A stretch of DNA of 64,000 bases from Vicinamibacteria bacterium. GTDB taxonomy: Bacteria; Acidobacteriota; Vicinamibacteria; Vicinamibacterales; UBA8438. Shown here one piece after another: positions 29,161-41,872 of this stretch. Positions within the stretch are counted from its first letter, which is position 1. Every line of letters begins with the position of its first letter. The translations under genes and the position numbers were made by a program. The notes under the pieces are model-generated. The model made no database searches. It had not been told where the DNA came from and worked only from the letters and a program-made list of their open reading frames with translations. The stretch is from contig JAJEEU010000080.1 in NCBI GenBank assembly GCA_022820825.1, forward strand, positions 62,001-126,000. Direction: 5' to 3'.

Positions 29161-31197
29161 ATGAGGCTGACCCGCGTCCTGGCGTTCGTTCTCGTGGCGT
29201 GGAGCGTCGCGCCGGCTGCCCAGGAGGCGCCGGCGGCCGCGCTCACCATCGAGGTGGAGCCGCCCGCGCTCACGCTGGAGGTGGGCGGGAAGGCGCAACT
29301 GGGGGCGACGGTCCGCGACGCGGACGGCGCCGTGGTGGCGGACGCCGCCGTCGTGTTCTACTCGCGCGCCCGCCGCAGCGTCTCGGTGACCCGCGGCGGC
29401 GCGGTCGAGGCGTACCGCCCCGGCGAGCATACGCTAGTGGCGCTGGTGCCGGCGGACCCGCAGGACTCCAGCCGGCGCCCGAGAGGGATCGCCCGCATCG
29501 AGGTGCCGGTCAGCGTGCCGCCGCCGCCGGTGGAGCGCGTGCGGTTCACCGGCGTTCCGCAGCGGTTCTACGCGGGCACCCATCCGCGGTTGGACGTGGA
29601 GGTGGTCGACGCCAGCGGAGTCGTGCGCCACGACGTCGACGTCGAATACGGCAGCGCCGATCCGGAGGTGGCCGGCATCGATGCATACGGTGTGCTGCAA
29701 CTGCACCGCCCCGGCGACGCGACGCTGTCGGTAGCGGCCGAGGAAGCCCGCGACACGCTGACGATCGAGGTCGAGTCCAATCCCGTCGCCTCGCTCGCGC
29801 TGCATGCATCCGAGGAGGCGGTCCGCACCGGCGACGTGGTTGTCTTCACCGCGGTGCCGCGCGACGCGCGCGGCCTGACCGTGCGCAGCGTACCGGTGGA
29901 GTTCGCGGTTGCGGGGGAGACCGCTCCGAGCATCCTCGCGGCCGGAGCCGCGGCGATGATCACGAGCGAGGGGCGGTTCGTGGCGGAGCGTTCCGGGACC
30001 TTCACCGTGGTGGCGACCGCCGGGGCGCACGTTGCGCGGCGGACCGTCAGCGTCCGCCGCCGGGATGTCCGCCGCGAGGTGGAGCTGGTCGGCCGGGCCC
30101 CCGTCCGTGACCGCCGCACGTCGGACCTGTGGGTCTGGGAGGGCACGGACGGGCGCGACTACGCGATCACGGGGACGTGGGGCTCGGACGGCTCCAGCTA
30201 CATCTGGGACGTGACCGACCCGTCCGACATCCGCAGGGTGCGCGAGGTGCAGGTCGATGCCCGGACCGTGAACGACGTCAAGGTCTCGGAGGAAGGCGAC
30301 ATTGCCGTCATCAGCCGCGAAGGGGCGTCGGACCGCCGCAACGGCATCGTCATCCTCGGCGTGGGCAACCCGCGCGAAGGCGTCCCGGTGCTGGCGGAGT
30401 ACACGGAGTCGCTGACCGGCGGCGTCCACAACCTGTTCATTTCCGAGGGCCACGTGTACGCGCTGAGCGCAGGGCGGCGCTACGACGTCATCAACATCGA
30501 GGATCCGGGCAACCCGCGGCGCGTCGGTCAGTTCGAGATGGATACGCTCGGGCACAGCATTCACGACGTCTGGGTCAGCGACGGCATCGCCTTCTCGTCC
30601 AACTGGACCGACGGCGTGGTCGCGGTCGACGTGGGCGGCGGCGGCCGCGGCGGAACGCCCGAGCGGCCGGTGGAGCTCGGGCGCTACGCCTATCCCAGCG
30701 GCTGGAACCACGCTGCGTTTCCCTACACGAGCCCGTCCACCGGCAAGCGCTACCTGTTCGCGGGCGACGAGGCGTTTCCGTACACCGGCCTGAGCCGCGG
30801 CCGCGGCGGGACGCCGATAGTCGCCGCCGGCTGGATTCACGTCATCGACTGGACCGACTGGGCCAACCCCCGGGAGGTGGCGCGCTACCAGGTGCCCGAG
30901 GCCGGCTCGCACAACCTCTGGGTCGAGGACGACACGCTGTACGTCGGCTACTACAACGGCGGGCTGCGCGTCGTCGACGTGTCGGGCGAGCTGCTCGGCG
31001 ACCTGTACGCGCAGGGCCGCGAGATAGCCCGCTTCCTGCCGTTCGACCCGGAGGGCTTCACGGCCAACGCCCCGTTCGTATGGGGCGCGCAGCCCTTCAA
31101 GGGGCACATCTTCTTCACGGACTGGAACAGCGGCCTGTGGGCCGTGCGCCTCGCGCCGCGGACCGGTCCCGGCCGGATAATCGGGGAACCCCAGTAG
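29161..31197 (+). CDS. Secreted LVIVD-repeat/beta-propeller protein with Ig-like (BIG2-type) domains
   Basis: LTIEVEPPALTLEVGGKAQLGATVRDADG; repeats VRDVWVSDGIAFSSNWTDGVVAVDVG / HNLWVEDDTLYVGYYNGGLRVVDVSGELLGDLYAQG. Confidence 0.8.
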   Translation: MRLTRVLAFVLVAWSVAPAAQEAPAAALTIEVEPPALTLEVGGKAQLGATVRDADGAVVADAAVVFYSRARRSVSVTRGGAVEAYRPGEHTLVALVPADPQDSSRRPRGIARIEVPVSVPPPPVERVRFTGVPQRFYAGTHPRLDVEVVDASGVVRHDVDVEYGSADPEVAGIDAYGVLQLHRPGDATLSVAAEEARDTLTIEVESNPVASLALHASEEAVRTGDVVVFTAVPRDARGLTVRSVPVEFAVAGETAPSILAAGAAAMITSEGRFVAERSGTFTVVATAGAHVARRTVSVRRRDVRREVELVGRAPVRDRRTSDLWVWEGTDGRDYAITGTWGSDGSSYIWDVTDPSDIRRVREVQVDARTVNDVKVSEEGDIAVISREGASDRRNGIVILGVGNPREGVPVLAEYTESLTGGVHNLFISEGHVYALSAGRRYDVINIEDPGNPRRVGQFEMDTLGHSIHDVWVSDGIAFSSNWTDGVVAVDVGGGGRGGTPERPVELGRYAYPSGWNHAAFPYTSPSTGKRYLFAGDEAFPYTGLSRGRGGTPIVAAGWIHVIDWTDWANPREVARYQVPEAGSHNLWVEDDTLYVGYYNGGLRVVDVSGELLGDLYAQGREIARFLPFDPEGFTANAPFVWGAQPFKGHIFFTDWNSGLWAVRLAPRTGPGRIIGEPQ

Positions 31198-31356
31198 CAG
31201 CCCGTGGCGAAAGTCCCGCTGCATTCGACCGGCCATGCATCCCGCCTGACGGCGTGGTTCCTCGCTCACATACTCTCAAGTATTCTCGCTCGTCACGACT
31301 TGTCAGCCGGGCGCCTGCCCGGTCTCGGTGCGACGCGGGACTTTCACCACGGGCTG
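31198..31356 (+). repeat. Stop-codon-abutting hairpin element, long form (copy A)
   Basis: Arms CAGCCCGTGGCGAAAGTCCCGC ... GCGGGACTTTCACCACGGGCTG pair at 21/22 positions; homologous to 42095-42184. Confidence 0.85.
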
Positions 31357-31362
31357 CCAGCC

Positions 31363-32430
31363 ATGCCCGTCCGGGGTGTGCTCCGCGGCACGGCCGCGCT
31401 CGCGGCCGGACTTGCGGCGCTGGCCGCCCTGCCCGCCGGCGCGCGCCCCGACCCGCCCGTCAGCAGCTACTACGTCTACGTCTGCGCCGAATCCGAGGAC
31501 GAGGTCGCGCTCGTGCGCTACGGTCCCCGCGGCCTGGAGGTGGTCCGGCGCGTGGCCGTCGGGCGCCTGCCGGCGGAAACGGAAGGGCCGCACGGCATCA
31601 CCGTCGGCCCGGACGGCCGGCACTGGTACGTGTCCGTTGCGCACGGCGCGCCGTTCGGGAGCGTGCACAAGTACGCGACGGGCAGCGACGCGTGGGTGGC
31701 CGGCGTCACGCTCGGGATGTATCCGGCGACGCTGGACATCGCGGCATCGACGCGCCTGCTGTTCGCCGCCAACTTCGACCTGCACGGACCGCCGGCGCCG
31801 GGCACCGTCTCCGCCGTCGAAATCGACACGATGGAGGAGGTGGCGCGCGTGGAGACGGGGGTGATGCCGCACGGGTCGCGGCTCAGCCGCGACGGCACGC
31901 TCCATTACTCGGTCACCATGATGGGCGGCGAGCTGGTCGAGCTCGACGCCCTCGGCTTCGAGGTCGTCCGGCGCCTGCCGCTCGGCGACGGGGTGCAGCC
32001 GACGTGGGTCACGGCGCCGACGCGCGACGGAAAGGTCTACGTGACCGGCAACAACGTCGCGTCGGTGTTCGAGGTCGACGTCGAAGCGTGGCGCATCAGC
32101 CGCACGTTCGAGACCGGCGCCGGCCCGTACAACCTGGCGGTCACGCCCGACGGCGCAACGCTCGTCGCCACCTACAAGAACGGCGACGCGGTCGGCTTCT
32201 GGGACCTGCAGGCCGGCGTGGAACGCGCGCGCGTCCCCACCACGCGCACGATCCCGCACGGCGTGGTCGTGACGCCGGACGGCGCCTACGCCTTCGTCTC
32301 CGTCGAAGGGGTCGGCAGCGAGCCGGGCACCGTCGAGGTGTACGACGTGCGCACGGCCGAGCGGCTGGGCGCGGTGGACATCGGCAAGCAGGCCAGCGGC
32401 ATCGCCTTCTGGACCGTCAGGGAGGAGTAG
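31363..32430 (+). CDS. YVTN-type beta-propeller protein, secreted
   Basis: Repeats VTPDGATLVATYKNGDAVGFWDL / VVTPDGAYAFVSVEGVG; signal peptide. Confidence 0.8.
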   Translation: MPVRGVLRGTAALAAGLAALAALPAGARPDPPVSSYYVYVCAESEDEVALVRYGPRGLEVVRRVAVGRLPAETEGPHGITVGPDGRHWYVSVAHGAPFGSVHKYATGSDAWVAGVTLGMYPATLDIAASTRLLFAANFDLHGPPAPGTVSAVEIDTMEEVARVETGVMPHGSRLSRDGTLHYSVTMMGGELVELDALGFEVVRRLPLGDGVQPTWVTAPTRDGKVYVTGNNVASVFEVDVEAWRISRTFETGAGPYNLAVTPDGATLVATYKNGDAVGFWDLQAGVERARVPTTRTIPHGVVVTPDGAYAFVSVEGVGSEPGTVEVYDVRTAERLGAVDIGKQASGIAFWTVREE

Positions 32431-32450
32431 GCGCCTCCCGCCGCCGCCGG

Positions 32451-33635
32451 CTAAGCCGTACGCTCGACCGCCAGGGCCACGCCGTTGCCGCCGCCCAGGC
32501 AGAGCGTGGCGATGCCGCGCCGCAGGTTGCGGTTCCGGAGCGCGTACAGCAACGTGGTGAGGATGCGGGCGCCGCTGGCGCCCAGCGGGTGGCCCAGGGC
32601 GACCGCGCCGCCGTTGACGTTGACGCGGGCCGGGTCGGCGCCCAGCTCGCGGATGACCGCGAGCGCCTGGGCCGAGAACGCCTCGTTGAGCTCGATCAGG
32701 TCGACGTCGTCCAGACTCCAGCCGACTTTCCGCAACAGCTTCGTGACCGCATCCACCGGCGTCATGAGGAGCCACTTGGGCGGCAGCCCGCAAACCGCCT
32801 GGCCGACGATCCGCGCCAGCGGCGTGACGCCGAGCGCGGCCGCCCGGTCGGCGCCCATCACCACGACGGCCGCCGCGCCGTCGTTGACGCCTGGCGCGTT
32901 GCCGGCGGTAACGGAGCCGCCCGCCTTGAAGGCCGGCTTGAGGCGGGACAGCGCCTCGGCCGTCGAATCCGGACGCACCGGCTCGTCGTATTCCAGGCGG
33001 ATCGGGTCGCCCTTGCGGCGCGGGATTTCGACCGGGAGGATCTCGTCCCTGAAGTGACAGTCCCGGATGGCGGCCGCCGCCCTGCGGTGGCTCTCGGCGG
33101 CGAAGGCGTCCTGGTCCTCCCGGCTCACGCCGTAACGTTCGGCCACCGCCTCGGCGGCCAGCCCCATCGACCAGTTCTCGAGCGAGCACCACAGGCCGTC
33201 GTGCATCATCGCGTCGTGCGCGTTCACGTGGCCCATGCGCAGGCCCTCGCGGGCCTTGGGCAGGAGATACGGCGCGTTGCTCAACGATTCCATGCCGCCC
33301 GCGACCGCGACGTCGATGTCGCCGGTGGCGATGCCCTGCGCCGCCAGCATCACCGACTTGAGTCCGGACCCGCACACCTTGTTGATGGTCAGCGCGGCAA
33401 CGTGATCCGGAAGCCCGCCGTGCAGCGCCGCCTGGCGCGCCGGCGCCTGGCCGAGCCCGGCCGCCACGACGTTGCCCATGATGCACTCGTCCACGGCGGC
33501 GGGATCGATGCCGGCCCGCACGACCGCCTCGCGGACCACGCGGGCCCCGAGATCGGTGGCCGGCAGGCTCTTGAGCGCCCCCAGGAAGCGGCCGGTCGGC
33601 AGCCGCGCCGCACTGGCGATGACAGCTTCACGCAT
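32451..33635 (-). CDS. Acetyl-CoA acetyltransferase (thiolase)
   Basis: [37 protein letters not shown] catalytic motifs. Confidence 0.93.
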   Translation of the reverse strand: MREAVIASAARLPTGRFLGALKSLPATDLGARVVREAVVRAGIDPAAVDECIMGNVVAAGLGQAPARQAALHGGLPDHVAALTINKVCGSGLKSVMLAAQGIATGDIDVAVAGGMESLSNAPYLLPKAREGLRMGHVNAHDAMMHDGLWCSLENWSMGLAAEAVAERYGVSREDQDAFAAESHRRAAAAIRDCHFRDEILPVEIPRRKGDPIRLEYDEPVRPDSTAEALSRLKPAFKAGGSVTAGNAPGVNDGAAAVVVMGADRAAALGVTPLARIVGQAVCGLPPKWLLMTPVDAVTKLLRKVGWSLDDVDLIELNEAFSAQALAVIRELGADPARVNVNGGAVALGHPLGASGARILTTLLYALRNRNLRRGIATLCLGGGNGVALAVERTA

Positions 33636-33638
33636 TGA

Positions 33639-33923
33639 TCAACCCGATCCTTTCACCGCGACCCGCTTGATCGCGCCGCGCCCGAGCAGCTCTCGAAGGC
33701 GCGGCCGGATGACGCGCATGGAGCGCGCCGTCTCCGCGCGCCAGTGCTCGCCGGCGGCGGCGACGTGGAGCGTGCCGTCGGCGGCCAGCGCGACCGACGT
33801 GGCCCTGGCCATTGCCGGACCTACCGATGCGCGCCAGGCGAAGCGCACCTTGGCCGCCGACAGCGGCTGGCCGCGCAGCAACTCCAGGACTGCGCGCGGC
33901 GCAACCTCGCGCACGGGGACCAT
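33639..33923 (-). CDS. DUF721/DciA-like protein
   Basis: Short protein with [17 protein letters not shown]...[16 protein letters not shown]721-like layout. Confidence 0.6.
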   Translation of the reverse strand: MVPVREVAPRAVLELLRGQPLSAAKVRFAWRASVGPAMARATSVALAADGTLHVAAAGEHWRAETARSMRVIRPRLRELLGRGAIKRVAVKGSG

Positions 33924-33934
33924 ATGATCCGGGA

Positions 33935-34528
33935 GTGTATCACCGGGACGAGAGGCTGGTTCTCGCGTCGGCCTCGCCGCGGCGCGCCGCGCTGCTGGCG
34001 CGCGCGGGATACGCGTTCGACGTCGTGCCGGCGAACGTCGACGAGAGCCGGCGGCCGTCCGAGGCGGCGGCCGATTACGTCGCGCGGCTGGCCCGCGACA
34101 AGGCGGCCGCGGTGGCCGGCCGCTACCCGGAGCGCTTCGTGATCGGGGCAGATACCACCGTGGTCGTCGACGGGGCGGTGCTCGGCAAGCCGCGCGACGC
34201 GGACGACGCGGGACGCATGCTGCGCCTGCTGTCCGGGCGCGCGCACCAGGTGCTCACCGGAGTGGCGGTGCGGCGCGGCGCGCGCTGCGTCGGCGCGGTG
34301 GAGACGAGCGTGGTGCACTTCGCCGTGCTGGACGCCGGGCAGATAGCATGGTACGTCGGCACCGGGGAGCCGGCGGACAAGGCGGGCGCGTACGGCCTGC
34401 AGGGCAGCGGCGGCCGGTTCGTCACGCGCGTCGACGGCTCGCGCTCCAACGTGGTGGGCCTGCCGCTGGCCTGCCTGGATCGGCTGCTGGCGGAACTGGA
34501 AGACGCCGCCGCCGGCGGCCCGCGTTGA
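33935..34528 (+). CDS. maf: Maf-family nucleoside triphosphate pyrophosphatase
   Basis: [44 protein letters not shown]-like [15 protein letters not shown]. Confidence 0.93.
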   Translation: MYHRDERLVLASASPRRAALLARAGYAFDVVPANVDESRRPSEAAADYVARLARDKAAAVAGRYPERFVIGADTTVVVDGAVLGKPRDADDAGRMLRLLSGRAHQVLTGVAVRRGARCVGAVETSVVHFAVLDAGQIAWYVGTGEPADKAGAYGLQGSGGRFVTRVDGSRSNVVGLPLACLDRLLAELEDAAAGGPR

Positions 34529-34577
34529 CTGTCCGCTTGCGCGGGCGATATTCTTACGGGTGCGGGAGGTTCCGTAC

Positions 34578-35012
34578 ATGCAAGGCAAGGCGCTCAAGAT
34601 CGGTCTGACGACGGCTGTCCTGGGGACCGCGTTCGCGGCGCTGCTGTGGACCACCATGGCGGACGGCGCCGCCTATTACCTGCACGTCGACGAGGTGATG
34701 TCCCAGCAGGAAGAAATGTACGGCAAGCGGCTGCAGGTGCACGGCTTCGCGCACGACATCCGGGTGCGTCCGAAGAGCATGGAGTACCGCTTCGAGATTC
34801 GCAACAAGGGCTATTCCGTAAACGCCGAATACACCGGCATCGTGCCGGACACCTTCCAGAACGAATCCGAAGTCGTTGTGACCGGGCGTCTCGACGGCGA
34901 CACGTTCCGCGTCGAGCCGGACGGGATCATGGCCAAGTGCCCGTCGAAATACGAGGCAAAGCCGGCGGTCGGGGGCGGCGCGCCCGCGGAGCTGGCGTCC
35001 GGCGTCGATTGA
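34578..35012 (+). CDS. ccmE: Cytochrome c maturation protein CcmE, CxxxY variant
   Basis: OB-fold heme chaperone sequence VTGRLDGDTFRVEPDGIMAKCPSKYE; Cys replaces the usual His. Confidence 0.85.
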   Translation: MQGKALKIGLTTAVLGTAFAALLWTTMADGAAYYLHVDEVMSQQEEMYGKRLQVHGFAHDIRVRPKSMEYRFEIRNKGYSVNAEYTGIVPDTFQNESEVVVTGRLDGDTFRVEPDGIMAKCPSKYEAKPAVGGGAPAELASGVD

Positions 35013-35089
35013 ACGTATTCCTGACCCGCCCGTGACCTGAGCTCGCGGCGGGGCCAGCCGGCAGCCCGGGCTGCTACGGGGTCTCCAGC

Positions 35090-37541
<2,452 letters not shown>

Positions 37542-37564
<23 letters not shown>

Positions 37565-38132
37565 CGCGCGCACCTTCCGTCCCTGGCATCTCTTCGTTCT
37601 GGTCGGCCTGCTGGCGTCCACGGTCGCCGTGCTCGTGGTCCGGCCGGACGACCCGGTCGTGCTGGTGCTGCTGGTGGCGGCCATCGGATCGTCCGCCTGG
37701 GTCGGCTTCATGCTGTACCGCACGCTGTGGCCGCTGGCGGCGTCCGACTTCCAGGACCGCACGGAGATCATCGCCGGCCGGACGCGGGCCGCGCTGGAGC
37801 GGGAGAAGCAGCTCGTGCTGCGGGCGCTCAAGGAGCTCGAGTTCGATCGCGCGATGGGCAAGGTGGCGCCCGCCGACTTCAAGGAGGTGAGCGGGCGGTT
37901 GCGCGCCCGCGCCATGACGTTGATGCAGCAGCTCGACGTCGCCCTGCCGGGCTACCGGGAGGAGATCGAGCGCGAGCTGGCCCGCCGTCTCGCCGCTGCC
38001 GGAGAAGCAGCTCCGGCGGCCGATCCCGAGGGCGGAGCGCCACACCCGGCGTGCGCCGCCTGCGGCACGGCGAACGACCTCGACGCCCGCTTCTGCAAGG
38101 GCTGCGGAGCACGGCTGGAGGCGCCGGCATGA
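37542..38132 (+). CDS. CcmI-like membrane protein with C-terminal zinc ribbon
   Basis: Two N-terminal TM segments, LREKQLVLRALKELEFDRAMGKVAPADF, C-terminal CAACGTANDLDARFCKGCG. Confidence 0.7.
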
Positions 38133-39328
38133 CGCGCCTCCTCGGCGCCCTGCTGCTGCTGGTCTTGCCGGCCGGCGCGGGCGCGCAGCCGGATCCGCGG
38201 CAGATGTCGGGCATCCCGCTGCCCGACGCCGAGCTGAACGACGGGACCGTGTCGGTGCGCGTCATCCGCGGGCAGCTCTCGAACAACGTCCCGGACCAGG
38301 TGGTGGAGCTGCGCTCCGGCGACATCGTGGAGCAGGCGACGACCGACGCGGAAGGGCGCGCCACGTTCGCGACGCTGAACCCGGGGCAGCAGGTGCAGGC
38401 CGCCACCGAGCTCGACGGCGAGCGGATCGAATCGCTGCCGTTCGCCGCGCCCGGCCGCGGCGGCGTGCGCCTGATGCTGGTGGGCGCCGATCCGGACCGT
38501 CCCGTGGAGCCGGCCCCGGAGGGGCTGGTGACGTTCGGCGGCGAGTCGTTCGTACAGGTGGAGATCGTCGAGGAAAGCGTGGAGGTGTACTACGTCTTCG
38601 ACGTCAACAACCCCGCCCAGGTGGCCGTGGAGCCGCCGGAGCCGGTGTTGATCGAGCTGCCGGCCGGCGCCCAGGGCGTGACGGTGCTGCCCGGCTCCTC
38701 GCCGCGGACGTCGGTGGACGGCGGCGCCGTGGAGCTGGGCGGTCCGTTCGATCCGGGCGTGACACCGCTGCGCATCGCCTACATCCTGCCGTACAGCGGC
38801 GACCGCCTGGTGCTCGAGCAGGCGCTTCCCATCGACTGGGACTCCGTGCTGCTGTCGGTCGAGAAGCTGGGCGCGGTCGACTACGTGTCGCGGCAGGTCA
38901 ACCGGCGCGTGGAGGTGCCCTCGGAGACGCGCGGCGGAACGGACTACATGCTCGGCTCCGGTCCGCGGGTGGCGGCGGGCACGCCGTTCACCCTGGAGCT
39001 GGCCGGGCTGCCGCACCACAGCCGCATGCCGAGCAACATCGCGCTGGCCATCGCGCTGGCCATCCTCGGCATCGGCGGTTGGGGGGCTGCCGCCGCGCCC
39101 GCCCCATCCGCCGGCGACAAGGGGCGCGACCGGCTCCTGGCCCGCCGCGAGGCGCTTTTCGTGGACCTCGTCAAGGTGGAGCGGCAGCACCGCGCCGGCA
39201 AGATCGGCGCGACGAAGCACAAGTCGCGCCGTGCGGAGCTCTTCCGCGCGCTCGAGCGCGTATATCAGCGGCTGGAGGAAGATGCCGCACCGGCAGTCCC
39301 GACCGGGGCGGGCGCTGCCAACGGGTGA
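38129..39328 (+). CDS. Hypothetical protein of the ccm operon (signal peptide, beta-rich domain, single TM, cytoplasmic coiled tail)
   Basis: Signal peptide MTRLLGALLLLVLPAGAGAQ; TM NIALAIALAILGIGGW; overlapping ORF junctions with neighbours. Confidence 0.7.
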   Translation: MTRLLGALLLLVLPAGAGAQPDPRQMSGIPLPDAELNDGTVSVRVIRGQLSNNVPDQVVELRSGDIVEQATTDAEGRATFATLNPGQQVQAATELDGERIESLPFAAPGRGGVRLMLVGADPDRPVEPAPEGLVTFGGESFVQVEIVEESVEVYYVFDVNNPAQVAVEPPEPVLIELPAGAQGVTVLPGSSPRTSVDGGAVELGGPFDPGVTPLRIAYILPYSGDRLVLEQALPIDWDSVLLSVEKLGAVDYVSRQVNRRVEVPSETRGGTDYMLGSGPRVAAGTPFTLELAGLPHHSRMPSNIALAIALAILGIGGWGAAAAPAPSAGDKGRDRLLARREALFVDLVKVERQHRAGKIGATKHKSRRAELFRALERVYQRLEEDAAPAVPTGAGAANG

Positions 39329-39338
39329 CGGTGTGCGC

Positions 39339-40061
39339 ATGCCGGCGTCCTCCGCATCCTCGTTCGACTTCGATAGCGTCACCGTATCCGGCGTATCGCG
39401 CCACTACGGCCGGCGGCGCGCGCTCTCCGGCGTATCGCTGACGCTGCGGGCCGGCGAGCTGGTGGGACTGCTGGGCCCCAACGGCGCGGGCAAGTCCACG
39501 CTGCTCGGCCTGCTGGCCACGCTGATTCAACCGTCGCGCGGCACGGTGCTGTACGGCGATCAACCGCCGTCGGCGGCGGGTGTGGCGCTGCGCGCCAGGC
39601 TGGGGTTCCTGCCGCACGATCTGCAGCTCTACGCGGAGTTGACGGCCCGCGAGAACCTGGAGTTCTTCGGCGGTCTCCACGGTTTCCACGATCCTGCCGG
39701 ACGCGCCGCCGCCGCCCTGGAACGTGCCGGCCTTGCCGATCGCGCGGACGATCCCGTGCAGGGGTTCTCGCGCGGCATGCGGCAGCGCCTGGCGCTGGAA
39801 CGGACGCTGCTGCACCACCCGCGGCTCGTGCTGCTCGACGAGCCGTTCACCGGCCTGGACGAGGCCTCCGGCCGCGCCCTGGCCGCGCGCCTGCAGACGT
39901 TGGGCCGCGAGCAACGCATCGTGCTGCTGGCGACGCACGACATGGAGGCGGTCGAAGGGCTGCTCGATCGCGTGCTGGTGCTCCGCGAGGGGCGCCTCAC
40001 CGAGCTGCCGGCGCGGGACGCCCCGCTCCGGGAGCGCTACCGCGCGGCGCTGGCGCGCTGA
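39339..40061 (+). CDS. ccmA: Heme exporter ATPase CcmA
   Basis: Walker A GPNGAGKST; signature FSRGMRQRLALERTLLHHPRLVLLDEP; adjacent ccmB/ccmC. Confidence 0.88.
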   Translation: MPASSASSFDFDSVTVSGVSRHYGRRRALSGVSLTLRAGELVGLLGPNGAGKSTLLGLLATLIQPSRGTVLYGDQPPSAAGVALRARLGFLPHDLQLYAELTARENLEFFGGLHGFHDPAGRAAAALERAGLADRADDPVQGFSRGMRQRLALERTLLHHPRLVLLDEPFTGLDEASGRALAARLQTLGREQRIVLLATHDMEAVEGLLDRVLVLREGRLTELPARDAPLRERYRAALAR

Positions 40062-40068
40062 CCACGTG

Positions 40069-40752
40069 ATGCCGAACTTCTTCCGGGTGGCCTGGCTCGT
40101 GATGCGCAAGGACCTGACGATCGAAGCGCGCAGTTGGGAGATGGTGTCGACCACCCTGTTCTTCGCCGTCTCCTGCGTGCTCGTCTTCTCGTTCGCATTC
40201 GTGCGCGCCGGCCAGCCGGTGGAGGGGGCGGCGGCGGGCATCCTGTGGATTGCGGTCGCTTTCTCCGGGACGCTCGCGCTGGGACCCACCTTCGACCGCG
40301 AGCGGCACCACGACGCGCTGCGCGGGCTGCTGCTGGCGCCGGTGGAACGCTCCGCCATCTTCTTCGGCAAGTTCCTGGGCGTGGTGCTGCTGATGACCGC
40401 CGTGGAGGTGGTGGTCGCGGTGCTGGTGGCGCTGCTGTTCCAGGCGCCGCTGGCAGCGCACGCCTGGTGGGTCGCCGCCCTGCTGATGCTCGGCAACGTC
40501 GGATTCGCGGCCGTCGGGACGCTGTTCGCGGCGATGCTGGTGCGGACGCGCAGCCGCAGCGTCCTGTTGCCCATCCTGCTGTACCCGATCACGCTGCCGG
40601 CCCTGATCGCCGGGGTGATGGGCACGTCGGCGCTGCTGCAGGCCGAGCCGAACCTCGACCTCGCGCGTTTGTGGGCGGCCATGCTGCTGTGCTTCGACGC
40701 CGTGTTCACGACCCTCGCGCTATGGACATTCGAGCCGGTCATGACAGAATGA
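40069..40752 (+). CDS. ccmB: Heme exporter permease CcmB
   Basis: RKDLTIEARSWEMVSTTLFFAVSCVLVFSFAF; GTLALGPTFDRERHHDALRGLLLAPV. Confidence 0.9.
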   Translation: MPNFFRVAWLVMRKDLTIEARSWEMVSTTLFFAVSCVLVFSFAFVRAGQPVEGAAAGILWIAVAFSGTLALGPTFDRERHHDALRGLLLAPVERSAIFFGKFLGVVLLMTAVEVVVAVLVALLFQAPLAAHAWWVAALLMLGNVGFAAVGTLFAAMLVRTRSRSVLLPILLYPITLPALIAGVMGTSALLQAEPNLDLARLWAAMLLCFDAVFTTLALWTFEPVMTE

Positions 40753-41435
40753 TTTGCATGATGCAGAGTCAGCGCATGTTCGCGGCGCTGTCCGTGGCGG
40801 GGCTCGTGATGTTCGCGGCGGCCCCGCTCCTGATCGCGCAGGCGCCGTACGAATCGACAATGGGCCTGATCCAGAAGATCTTCTATTTCCACGTGCCAGG
40901 CTGGATCGTCATGTTCCTCGCGGTGTTCATTGCCGGCATCGCCAGCGCCATCCACCTGTTCCGGAACCGGCCCGCGGCCGACCGGCTGGCGCTGGCGGCG
41001 GCGGAGCTGGCGGTGGTGTTCGGCCTCATCGGCCTGGTGACCGGGCCGCTGTGGGCAATCAAGGCGTGGGGCGTCTGGTGGCAGTGGGAGCCGCGACTGA
41101 CCATGTCCCTGATTCTCGAGTTGACCATGTGCGCGTACCTGCTGCTGCGGCGCTACGGCGGCCCCGGCTCCGACAAGCTGGCGGCGGGCGTCGCGATATT
41201 CGCGATGGCGAACGTGCCGTTCGTTTACCTCTCGGTCAACATCTGGCGCACCATTCATCCGGCGACCAGCGTCGTGCCGCAGTTGGCGGGTTCCGCGCCC
41301 GGCATGTTCGGCCCGTTCGTATGGTGCGCGGTGGCCTTTCTGGTCCTGTTCACCGCGATGATGGCGGCGCGGACGCGGCTCGAGGCGCAGCGCGCGCACG
41401 TCGAGCGGTTGCACCTGGCGCTGGAGGAGCGATGA
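40749..41435 (+). CDS. ccmC: Cytochrome c assembly protein CcmC
   Basis: QKIFYFHVPGWIVMF; GVWWQWEPRLTMSLILE WWD-type motif. Confidence 0.92.
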   Translation: MICMMQSQRMFAALSVAGLVMFAAAPLLIAQAPYESTMGLIQKIFYFHVPGWIVMFLAVFIAGIASAIHLFRNRPAADRLALAAAELAVVFGLIGLVTGPLWAIKAWGVWWQWEPRLTMSLILELTMCAYLLLRRYGGPGSDKLAAGVAIFAMANVPFVYLSVNIWRTIHPATSVVPQLAGSAPGMFGPFVWCAVAFLVLFTAMMAARTRLEAQRAHVERLHLALEER

Positions 41436-41719
41436 ACGGCGTGATGCGGGCAGCGACAGCCGTCATTCTGGTCCTGGTGATGGCCGCGGCAGGGGTGCAC
41501 GGAGCGCAGCCGCAGCCGCCGCAGGAAGAATTCGTCCCGATCGACGAACTGCCGCCCGGCGACCAGATGCCGGCCGCGCCGCTGCTGATCGCCGCCTACG
41601 CCATCGTCTGGGCGGTGGTGTTCGGCTACCTCTGGTCCATCTGGCGGCGCCTGTCGACCGTGGAACGGGAGATGCAGGAGCTGGCGCGGCGGGCGGACGC
41701 CGGAGAACAGGACTCCTAG
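41432..41719 (+). CDS. CcmD-like small membrane protein
   Basis: AAPLLIAAYAIVWAVVFGYLWSIWRRLSTVEREMQEL; follows ccmC with overlap. Confidence 0.7.
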   Translation: MNGVMRAATAVILVLVMAAAGVHGAQPQPPQEEFVPIDELPPGDQMPAAPLLIAAYAIVWAVVFGYLWSIWRRLSTVEREMQELARRADAGEQDS

Positions 41720-41872
41720 ATGTTCGACGGGATGACGGCGGGGCACTTCATCTTCATCCCGTCCGTGCTGCTCGTGGGCGTCGTCATCGGCTGGATTCTC
41801 GGTTCGCGCGCCGCCGCCGACGCCTACGCCGCCGAGTTGAAGCGCCGCGAGGCGCGGGCAGCGCGGCGGTAG
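41720..41872 (+). CDS. Small single-TM protein (50 aa), not in supplied ORF track
   Basis: MFDGMTAGHFIFIPSVLLVGVVIGWILGSRAAADAYAAELKRREARAARR*; ATG immediately follows the stop of the CcmD-like gene. Confidence 0.6.
   Translation: MFDGMTAGHFIFIPSVLLVGVVIGWILGSRAAADAYAAELKRREARAARR

Noticed and set aside
30129-33638. 1169-aa + ORF spanning three genes
   Set aside because: Low-complexity Arg/Gly/Ala translation crossing real genes on both strands; no domain evidence
39171-41414. 747-aa antisense ORF over ccmA-ccmC
   Set aside because: Shadow ORF; coding strand has overlapping, motif-supported genes
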